Of a stretch of 64,000 nt of DNA, positions 42,983 to 49,862 are shown in pieces. Under the pieces are notes generated by a model, which saw only the letters and a list, made by a program, of their open reading frames with translations, ran no database searches and was not told the DNA's origin. Both the position numbers and the translations under genes were made by a program. The stretch is from NCEH01 sp043195095 (GTDB lineage Bacteria; Pseudomonadota; Alphaproteobacteria; Rhizobiales; Xanthobacteraceae): assembly GCF_043195095.1 (NCBI RefSeq), contig NZ_JBAFWN010000010.1; one strand, written 5' to 3'. Each line of letters begins with the position of its first letter. Position 1 is the stretch's first letter.

Positions 42983-45438
42983 CGCGGGGGCAGGCTCCTG
43001 ATCCAGTCGAGGATGTACTGGACAGCTTCGGAATTTGCCATGTCCGGCGCAAGCACCAGATCGCCCACGGCGCCGGTGCCCACGCCGAAGAAGGCACATG
43101 GTAAATCACTTCGCCCCGCCGCCATGGCGAGCGGATGGCCGAGGCCCTCGCGGTCGGCGATGACAATGCGGCCGATCTCGAGCGCGGCCATCAGGTCGGC
43201 AGCCTCGTGGGCCGGCACGCGGCCCAGCACCACCAGGTCGGAAAGGCTGCCAAGGGCCCGGTCGTCGAGGCTGGAGCCGAACACGAACATGGCATTGCCC
43301 GCGCCCGCCGCGGCCAGAGCCAGGGCAAGCGCCCGCACAAGCCCATGGGCGCGGGCTTCCGGATGGGGCAAGAGGAGACCGACCGGCGCATCGCTCAGCG
43401 GCACGGTCGCCCGCGCGATGGTCCGGAACGGGCCGGCCGCGTCCTTCACCTTCCACGGCAGCACGAGGCGCTGACCGCGCACCGCCGTCGCGATCTGCTC
43501 ATGGGCCGGCAGCACGGCCGTGATGGCCGGCTCGGCGAAGGCGGGCCAGAACCGGGCGGTCGTGCCAGGGCGCACCCGCAGCGCATGGATGCGCACCTCG
43601 ATCGCAACACCGAGGCCGCAGAGACTCTGCCACAGCGCGTCCGGCAGCGCTTCCTGGCCGAGCACCTCGATGCGGGCGAGCGGGCGCCGCGCGAGATCGG
43701 CGGTGAGCGCCGACATCCCCTCGGGGCGCATCAGGTCGAAACGCAGATTTTGCGGAAAGCCGCTGTCCGAGGCTGAAAGCCACAGGTGCCATGCGCCGGG
43801 CCGGCCCTTCAGCTCGGCCCGCAGCACCGGGCCACCCTCGGCTTCGGCCCGCGCGCGCAACAGGGCGTCCGCGGCGTCGGCAAGGTTCGGCCCGTGCACC
43901 AGCAGGCGCACCGGGCGAGGGTCCGGGGGGAGGTCCGCTTCGATGGCGGCGCGGACACTGCGCAAGGGATCGGCGGCCACGAAGCTGCCGCACGCGGCCT
44001 CATAGGTGGGAAACGCGGCGCCGAGGCGCTTGAGGTTGCGCACCACAAGGCCACGCTTCTCGCCTTTGAAGGAGCGCGTGCCCTCGTGCCCCACATAAAG
44101 GTCGGCCGCGCAGACATTGCGCCAGCCGAAGGCGCGGGCGCGCAGGCAGAAGTCGGCATCTTCCAGATAGCCGCGCCCCCAGCCTCCCGACAGATGGCCG
44201 ACATCGTCGAGGCAGCGGCGGGTGATGTAGAGGCAGAAGCCGATGCCGCTCGGCAGGTCGATCACAAGGCCGCCATTGGCGCGTTCGGCGCTCGCGTCGA
44301 TGCGCGCCAGTTCCTTGGGGTCGGGCAGGGGATTGGTGCGGAACGGAACAGGCAGGCTCACGAACTCTCCATTATTGGAGAGCGGCACCACGGTTCCGAT
44401 ATCGTCGGCGCCGTAGGCGGCGGCGCGCAGCCGTTCGGCAAACCGCGCGGGCAGCACCGTATCGGCGTTCAGCAGCAGGATATCTCCGTGCGGAATCGCG
44501 GCGATGCCGCGATTGACCGAGCGCACGAAGCCGAGGTTGAGCGGGTTGTCCAGGATCTCGAGATGGGGCGCCGAAAGCTCGGCCAGATAGGCGCGCAGCC
44601 CCGCGTCCGGCGGATCGTCCGCGACCAGCACAATACGGGTGTCGTGCGTAGGGCGATGCGCCAGCACGCTTTCGATGCAGCGCTGCGTCGCGGCCGCATC
44701 GTCATGGACCGGAATGAGGATGGTGAGGCGGTCGCCCCGTCCATCCTGCGGGGCGGACACACGGCGGGTCGGGATCGGCTCCGGCGCGGTCTGTCGCAGC
44801 AGGCCGAACTGCTGGTGTCCCACGCGCACGAACACATGGGCGTCCGCCGGCGGCAGGGAAAGGTCGACCGTGGCGGCGCGGCCGAACGGCGTGGCGAAGG
44901 GGTGGTCGTCCTGCGGGTCGAGCGCCCAGCTTTCCTGTCCCTCCGGGGTGAGGAAGACCAGGGTGGCGGTTGCGCCCGCCGGCCAGGTGGCGAAACCCTG
45001 CAGGCGGCCGGCGGACCATTCGAGATGGGAGAATGCCGTGTGGCCGAGCGCCCGCAAGGCGCGCAGCGCGGCGCCGCGCAAAGCGGGATCGGTGGCCGTG
45101 CCCGCCAGGTGCATCGCGGCCTGCTCACGCTCTGCGGCCGTGCCGTGGCTGAACAGAATGGCCGGCGCGGTGCCCTCTCGTGGATCGAGCGCGATCAGCC
45201 GGCGCGCGACGCGCACGGCGCCTTCGGGCCGGCCCAGCATCAGATAGGCATGGGCGAGGCGCAGCAGGTCGGCCGGCGTGTCCACCGCTTTGCCGCGCGT
45301 GTCGCGCTCGGCCTCCGCGAGGGCGATCAGCGGACGTGCTGCCGCCTCGGCGGCATCGGCTTTCAGCCCGAGCAGAAGTGACGCGCGTGCGGTGTGCGGG
45401 CCCGATCGCGGCGTGCGCTGGTCCACGGTCCCGGTCAC
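42979..45438 (-). CDS. Glycosyltransferase family 2, large multi-domain
   Basis: About 819 residues. The N-terminal 200 residues include a TPR-like helical part (ALAEAERD..LLRLAHAYLMLGRPEGAVRVARRLIALDP) and a beta region. A complete GT2 domain follows at about 225-480: LTILIPVHDDAAATQRCIESVL, DILLLNADTVLP (donor/metal site), RYLEDADFCLRARAFG-type acceptor motif (GYLEDADFCLR), and LYVGHEGTRSF. The C-terminal 300 residues resemble a second GT-B-like half (VGLLLPHPEARAHGLVRAL...MFVFGSSLDDRAL). The start is uncertain: GTG at 45438 gives a non-overlapping gene; the open frame extends upstream into the methyltransferase gene. Confidence 0.8.
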   Translation of the reverse strand: MTGTVDQRTPRSGPHTARASLLLGLKADAAEAAARPLIALAEAERDTRGKAVDTPADLLRLAHAYLMLGRPEGAVRVARRLIALDPREGTAPAILFSHGTAAEREQAAMHLAGTATDPALRGAALRALRALGHTAFSHLEWSAGRLQGFATWPAGATATLVFLTPEGQESWALDPQDDHPFATPFGRAATVDLSLPPADAHVFVRVGHQQFGLLRQTAPEPIPTRRVSAPQDGRGDRLTILIPVHDDAAATQRCIESVLAHRPTHDTRIVLVADDPPDAGLRAYLAELSAPHLEILDNPLNLGFVRSVNRGIAAIPHGDILLLNADTVLPARFAERLRAAAYGADDIGTVVPLSNNGEFVSLPVPFRTNPLPDPKELARIDASAERANGGLVIDLPSGIGFCLYITRRCLDDVGHLSGGWGRGYLEDADFCLRARAFGWRNVCAADLYVGHEGTRSFKGEKRGLVVRNLKRLGAAFPTYEAACGSFVAADPLRSVRAAIEADLPPDPRPVRLLVHGPNLADAADALLRARAEAEGGPVLRAELKGRPGAWHLWLSASDSGFPQNLRFDLMRPEGMSALTADLARRPLARIEVLGQEALPDALWQSLCGLGVAIEVRIHALRVRPGTTARFWPAFAEPAITAVLPAHEQIATAVRGQRLVLPWKVKDAAGPFRTIARATVPLSDAPVGLLLPHPEARAHGLVRALALALAAAGAGNAMFVFGSSLDDRALGSLSDLVVLGRVPAHEAADLMAALEIGRIVIADREGLGHPLAMAAGRSDLPCAFFGVGTGAVGDLVLAPDMANSEAVQYILDWIRSLPPR

Positions 45439-45461
45439 CGGCGCGGACCCATGGGCCGGGC

Positions 45462-46127
45462 CTAGGCCGTGCGAGCGCGGGGCGCGGTTTCGCGCGGATC
45501 TTGCAACAGCGTGGCTTGCGGGGTGCCGGACAGGCAATCCCTGGCCAGATCCATGCCGCCGACGAGCGCCAAGACCCACAAATCGTAGGAGCCGCCCTTC
45601 ATGGCGCGGACTTCGCGGAACCCGGCGGCCACCAGCTTGTCCGCCAGCCGGCGCAACGTGAAGCCGGTGTTATGGGCCATATGGCCCTGGCCGGCGGCAA
45701 TCGAGGCGGAATGGCCGAACAGCATGTCCAGCGCCGTAATCGGCCCGGCGGGAGAGACATAAGCGACCTCTTCCAGCCGGCCATCAACCACCAGCTTCGC
45801 GATGCTGGCGATGTCGGGGCAGGTGATCAGGGCGAAGCCGTCGCCGCGCAGAATCCTGCGAAACTCCGCCATGGCCAGCGGCACTTCGTGGGCATGCAGA
45901 TGCTCCACATTGTGCGAGGACCAGACGGCATCGAAGCTGCCATCCTTGATCTGCGGCATGGAGACCATGGTGCCGACGATGTCGGGTGACACGCGTGGCT
46001 CGATATCAAGACGGATCTCGGTCCATTCTTGGCGATGAAATGCCGGGTGAAGCCCCTTGCGTGACGCAGGCCCGGATCCGACGTTGAGGACCCAGCGCTG
46101 CAGGCGCTCATTCACATCCGCCGGCAA
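45462..46127 (-). CDS. Class I SAM-dependent methyltransferase
   Basis: A 221-residue methyltransferase. The SAM loop is WVLNVGSGPASRKGLHP; VWSSHNVEHLHAHEVPLAMAEFRRIL (post-I region of Methyltransf_11 type) and GFALITCPDIASIAK follow. The C-terminus has HNTGFTLRRLADKLVAAGFREVRAMKGG, common in sugar- or glycan-related methyltransferases. It is the first gene of a minus-strand cluster with the two large GT2-type proteins, with only a short gap to the next gene, suggesting it methylates the glycan they build. Confidence 0.87.
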   Translation of the reverse strand: MPADVNERLQRWVLNVGSGPASRKGLHPAFHRQEWTEIRLDIEPRVSPDIVGTMVSMPQIKDGSFDAVWSSHNVEHLHAHEVPLAMAEFRRILRGDGFALITCPDIASIAKLVVDGRLEEVAYVSPAGPITALDMLFGHSASIAAGQGHMAHNTGFTLRRLADKLVAAGFREVRAMKGGSYDLWVLALVGGMDLARDCLSGTPQATLLQDPRETAPRARTA

Positions 46128-46201
46128 TTATCGCCTCCCTTGCCGCCATTCCGGCGGCTCATGGTTGTACCACAGTGGGCTCTTACGCCCCGGTTTCCAT
46201 C

Positions 46202-46233
46202 GCTCGGAGGTAGAAATGCTCGGAGGTAGAAAT
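46202..46233 (+). repeat. 16-bp perfect tandem duplication
   Basis: GCTCGGAGGTAGAAAT occurs twice back to back (46202-46217, 46218-46233). Each copy contains a GGAGG Shine-Dalgarno-like core. Confidence 0.9.
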
Positions 46234-46287
46234 TCGTTCCAGAATAACATGATGCGCCTCTTTCTGCCAGCGGAGGGCGCGCCTTAG
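46216..46287 (+). CDS. Possible 23-residue small ORF
   Basis: An ATG at 46216 lies five bases after a perfect GGAGG site, created by the tandem duplication, and opens a frame of 23 residues (MLGGRNSFQNNMMRLFLPAE, then GAP and a stop). It has no known family and is too short for statistical support. The optimal ribosome-site spacing is the only positive evidence, so it may be coincidence. Confidence 0.25.
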   Translation: MLGGRNSFQNNMMRLFLPAEGAP

Positions 46288-46426
46288 CGGTGTCATCGCG
46301 ACGTTGCGGATTGTGAGGTACGGTGTTGGGGGTTTTACGCGTGCGGGCCTGAATGAGCGCTCGGTAAGGCTGCATCTCATTCATGATGCAATGAAAAATT
46401 GCCGGGCAAAAAAGAATCAGGCCCAT

Positions 46427-46457
46427 AAAAAAGGGGCCCTATGCGGCCCCTTTTTTT
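46427..46457 (-). terminator. Intrinsic terminator of the TPR gene
   Basis: GGGGCC/GGCCCC stem with a 6-nt loop, flanked by AAAAAA and TTTTTTT, so it works on both strands. It lies 36 nt beyond the stop of the minus-strand TPR gene. Confidence 0.93.
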
Positions 46458-46492
46458 CGTTCCATTCGCAAAACTTTGCGTGAGCGGTGCCC

Positions 46493-48517
46493 TCAATTGC
46501 TCTTCTGCCCGTCCGCCTTCGGGACGTCCGCCTTAGGAGCATCGCCGGGTGCCGGCGCATCCGCTTTCGGGGCGTCAGTCTTCGGGGCGTCAGCCTTCGG
46601 GGAGTCCGCCTTCGGGGCATCCGTCGGGGGAGCATCCACCTTGGGAGCCTCCACCTTGGGGGCATCGGCGGGGGCAGGAGACTCCGGGGCTGGCTTGTCC
46701 GCACTGGCCTTCCCGTCGGCGGGCGTGGCCGGAGCCGGGTTTGCCTGCGCGGGCTGGGCCTCCGCCGGCTTCACATCTTCCGCCTTCTTCTGCGATCCAT
46801 CGGCGGAGGGGGCGGCTTCCGGCGTCGAGGTGTCGAGGCCGTCCTTGATCTTCTTGACGATCTTGTCGAGATCTTCCGGCTCGGGCTTCAGGTCGCGGGC
46901 GTGGTTCCACTGGAAGGTGGCTTCCAGCCGGCGCCCAACCTTCCAATAGGCATCGCCGAGATGGTCGTTGATGGTCGGGTCCTGCGGCTTCAGCTCCACC
47001 GCGCGCTCAAGGTCCGAAACCGCGTCGTCATAGCGGCCGAGCTTGAAATTGGCCCAGCCGAGGCTGTCGACGATATAGCCGTCGTCGGGCCGCAGCTCCA
47101 CGGCCTTGCGGATCATGGCGATGCCCTGGTCGAGGTTGGTGCCCTGATCGACCCAGGAATAGCCGAGATAGTTCAGCACGTGGGGCTGGTCGGGATAGAG
47201 CTGCAGCGCCTTCGTCAGGTCGGCCTCGGCCGCCGGCCAGTTCTTGCTGCGCTCATTGCAGATGCCGCGGAAATAATAGAGCGCCCAATTCGCGCGGGTC
47301 GGGTCCGGCAGCAGGGCGATCGCCCTGCTATAGGTAGCCGCGCATTCGGCGAACATCTTGCGGCCGCGCTCGATGCCGGCCAGCGCGACCAGCGCCTCCA
47401 GATCCTTCGGATTGCTCTTGATGAGCGCTTCCAGGTGCTTGCGGGCCTCGGCCGTCTTGTCGGTGGCGTCGAGATTGATCGCCAGCTGCACCTCGGCATT
47501 GCGCTTCAGCGGCGAGGAGGCGGGGATCTTGTCATAGACCTGGATCGCCTTTTCCGGCTGCTTGAGCTGCTCGTAGAGGTCCGCGAGCGACAGGCCGGCC
47601 AGCGGGTGGTCGGGATCGAGCCAAAGGCCGAGTTGCAGATAGACCAGCGCGAGGTCCTCGCCGCCCTGGCGCGCGAGCGCCGCGCCGAGCCCGTAGAGCA
47701 CTTCGGCCGCGCCCTCCTGGGGCGTGCGCACGAGCGGGGGCAATTGATGCCCGGCCTCAAGCTCCTTCAGCGCGGCTTCCACCAGCGGGTGGCGCGGCAT
47801 CAGCTTGTCGAAATTTTTATAGGCCGCGATGGCCGCCTCGGTCTCGCCATTGCGCGAGGCCCAGCGGGCATAGGCGTCGATCGCCCGCAGCGTGACCGGC
47901 TCGGTCTTGATCGCCAGTTCCAGGCGCTTGCCGGCTTCCTTCTTGTTGCCACTGGCGTCGAGGATCAGCCCGGCATGCAGGTTCTTGAAGCTGGCGTACC
48001 AGTCCGGCCCCTGCAGGCGGTCGATCATCTCGACGCCGGCCTTGGGCGTGCCGGAGCCGACCATGGTCCAGGCAGCAAGCAAAGTGGCGGTGAGATCGCC
48101 GATCGGGCCGCGCACCGACAGGGACAGATTGGTCCGCGCGGTGGTGTATTTCGCCGCCTTGATGGCGCGCGTCGCCAGGGCGAGGCGGGCGATGCGGTGG
48201 GAGCGATCCACCTTCACCAGCCGGTCCGCGAGCGGCATGGCTTCTTCGACGTCGCCGTCCACCAGCATGGCGAAGAAGGCGCGTTCCACCACCTCGTCAT
48301 TGCGCGGATCGAGCTTGAGCAGCGCGCGCAGATAGGCCACGGCGGCCTCGGTGTCGCGTTCCGAGCCGGCGAGGCGCGCGGCCAGATAGCTGCCGGAGAG
48401 CGTGGCATCGGAGATGGGCGGGAAATCGGCCCGCGCGGCGCCGGGCGCCACTGCCACCAACGACACGCAGAAAGCGGCCGCGATGGCCAGGGGCGAGCGA
48501 ATGAGCGAAATCTTCAC
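46493..48517 (-). CDS. Secreted tetratricopeptide-repeat protein
   Basis: About 674 residues. The GTG at 48517 gives a clean Sec signal (SLIRSPLAIAAAFCVSLVAVAP, then GAARA and DFPP); the frame remains open upstream into ispE territory, which is unlikely to be used. The body (about 35-540) is a long TPR superhelix; clear units include AAVAYLRALLKLDPRNDEVV, HVLNYLGYSWVDQGTNLDQG and KLGRYDDAVSDLERAVELKP. The C-terminal 130 residues are a low-complexity Ala/Pro/Lys/Asp tail with repeated (A/S)PKADAPK units. It is periplasmic or outer-membrane-associated, with scaffold function presumed. The pairing with divergent ispE is common in Hyphomicrobiales. Confidence 0.85.
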   Translation of the reverse strand: MKISLIRSPLAIAAAFCVSLVAVAPGAARADFPPISDATLSGSYLAARLAGSERDTEAAVAYLRALLKLDPRNDEVVERAFFAMLVDGDVEEAMPLADRLVKVDRSHRIARLALATRAIKAAKYTTARTNLSLSVRGPIGDLTATLLAAWTMVGSGTPKAGVEMIDRLQGPDWYASFKNLHAGLILDASGNKKEAGKRLELAIKTEPVTLRAIDAYARWASRNGETEAAIAAYKNFDKLMPRHPLVEAALKELEAGHQLPPLVRTPQEGAAEVLYGLGAALARQGGEDLALVYLQLGLWLDPDHPLAGLSLADLYEQLKQPEKAIQVYDKIPASSPLKRNAEVQLAINLDATDKTAEARKHLEALIKSNPKDLEALVALAGIERGRKMFAECAATYSRAIALLPDPTRANWALYYFRGICNERSKNWPAAEADLTKALQLYPDQPHVLNYLGYSWVDQGTNLDQGIAMIRKAVELRPDDGYIVDSLGWANFKLGRYDDAVSDLERAVELKPQDPTINDHLGDAYWKVGRRLEATFQWNHARDLKPEPEDLDKIVKKIKDGLDTSTPEAAPSADGSQKKAEDVKPAEAQPAQANPAPATPADGKASADKPAPESPAPADAPKVEAPKVDAPPTDAPKADSPKADAPKTDAPKADAPAPGDAPKADVPKADGQKSN

Positions 48518-48671
48518 CGGGCAGAAATCCTGGAAGGAGCGTGGGGCTGAGAGAAACCGCGCCACATGGCGGGAGGATGGCGACTTTCCACGAACCTCGC
48601 AAGTTACGTCAGCGGTTCTGTCTTTCGACACCGCTTGCGGTCCGCGGGCCGCCGCGCCATAAGCCAAAATC

Positions 48672-49541
48672 ATGCAAAAGCTTGTGGCGCGCGCTCCGGC
48701 AAAGGTCAATCTGACATTGCGCGTCCTGCGCCGGCGCGCGGACGGGTTTCACGATCTCGCGAGTCTCGTGAGCTTCGCAGGGGCAGCTGACCTGCTTTCC
48801 CTAGCGCCAGATGCGGCGTTCGGCCTCGAAGTCACCGGGCCAACGGCGCCGGCCGCCGGTCCCCAGGGCGAGAATCTGGTGCTGCGCGCCGCCGATGCGC
48901 TTCGCCAGCGGGTCGCGGGGCTGCGGCTCGGCCGGTTTCATCTCGTCAAACGCCTGCCGGTTGCGGCCGGCATCGGTGGCGGCTCCTCCGACGCGGCGGC
49001 GGCCCTGCGCCTGCTCGCCCAGCTCAATGCCCTGGACCTTGGCGATCCGCGCCTCGTCGACGCTGCGCGGGCGGTGGGCTCGGATGTGCCGGTGTGCCTC
49101 GCGCCGCGCGCGCGCATGATGCGCGGGGTGGGCGACCAGCTCTCGCCGCCGCTCGATTTGCCGCCGCTGCCGGCGGTGCTGGTGAATTGCCGGGTGGCGG
49201 TGCCCACCGCGCCGGTGTTTCGCGCGCTTGGCCTGCAACCGGGCGAGGACCTGCCCGGTGCGCCCCATGGCGCGTGCGTGCCGGCCGAACGGGCGGCATT
49301 GCTGGATTTCCTCGCCTGCACCCCCAATGATCTGGAGCCGCCCGCGCAAAGCGTGGCGCCGCAGATCGGGCATGTGAAGGCCGTGTTGCAGGCCGATCCG
49401 CGCGCCCGCTTCGTGCGCATGTCCGGATCGGGCGCGACGGTCTTCGCGCTCACCGACACCTGCCGCGATGCCGCCGCCCTCGCCAAGGCCGTGAGCGCGG
49501 CCCATCCCGAGTGGTGGGTGCGCCCCACGGTGCTGCGATGA
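48672..49541 (+). CDS. ispE: 4-diphosphocytidyl-2-C-methyl-D-erythritol kinase
   Basis: GHMP-family kinase of the MEP isoprenoid pathway; phosphorylates CDP-methylerythritol. The 289-residue protein starts with the substrate-binding segment RAPAKVNLTLRVLRRRADGFHDLASLVSF. The ATP-binding loop is LPVAAGIGGGSSDAAAALRLL. The C-terminal GHMP motif is VRMSGSGATVFALTD. Its product feeds prenyl diphosphates, including those lengthened by ispB later in the window. The stop overlaps the start of a ynfA-like gene (ATGA). Confidence 0.96.
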   Translation: MQKLVARAPAKVNLTLRVLRRRADGFHDLASLVSFAGAADLLSLAPDAAFGLEVTGPTAPAAGPQGENLVLRAADALRQRVAGLRLGRFHLVKRLPVAAGIGGGSSDAAAALRLLAQLNALDLGDPRLVDAARAVGSDVPVCLAPRARMMRGVGDQLSPPLDLPPLPAVLVNCRVAVPTAPVFRALGLQPGEDLPGAPHGACVPAERAALLDFLACTPNDLEPPAQSVAPQIGHVKAVLQADPRARFVRMSGSGATVFALTDTCRDAAALAKAVSAAHPEWWVRPTVLR

Positions 49542-49858
49542 CCCTGCTTGCCTATATCGTCGCGGCGCTCGCCGAGATCGCCGGCTGCTTCGCCTTCTGG
49601 CACGTGGTGCGCGCAGATGGGTCCCATTGGTGGCTGATACCCGGCTTCGCGAGCCTCGCGGTCTTCGCCGGCGCGCTGACGCTGGTCGATGCCGCCGCCG
49701 CCGGGCGGGCGTTCGCGGCCTATGGCGGCATTTATATCGTCGGCTCGCTGGCCTGGATGTGGGGCGTGGAGGGGGTGCGGCCGGATCGCTATGACACCGT
49801 CGGCGCCGCGCTGTGCCTTGCCGGCGCGGCGGTTATCGTGTTCGGGCCACGCGGCTGA
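49538..49858 (+). CDS. YnfA/UPF0060 family membrane protein
   Basis: A 106-residue protein with four hydrophobic helices (LLAYIVAALAEIAGCFAFWHVV; WLIPGFASLAVFAGALTLV; AAYGGIYIVGSLAWMWGVEG; TVGAALCLAGAAVIVFGP). The AEIAGCFAFW and AYGGIYIVGSLAWMW segments are the UPF0060 hallmarks. The family resembles small multidrug-resistance exporters in size and fold; transport is not proven in most members. Its ATG overlaps the ispE stop, so it is translationally coupled to ispE. Confidence 0.93.
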   Translation: MTLLAYIVAALAEIAGCFAFWHVVRADGSHWWLIPGFASLAVFAGALTLVDAAAAGRAFAAYGGIYIVGSLAWMWGVEGVRPDRYDTVGAALCLAGAAVIVFGPRG

Positions 49859-49862
49859 GGGA

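Larger units (their letters stand above)
46128..46492. other. Intergenic region between the glycan cluster and the TPR gene
   Basis: It contains a 16-bp perfect tandem duplication with a small possible ORF and the terminator of the TPR gene, both listed separately. Otherwise no coding potential or RNA gene is recognised. It must also hold the promoter of the minus-strand methyltransferase-led cluster. Confidence 0.5.

Noticed and set aside
40406..43474. 1022-residue plus-strand frame across the GT2-type genes
   Set aside because: Antisense to two overlapping genes with clear glycosyltransferase features; composition is typical of a GC-rich shadow frame.
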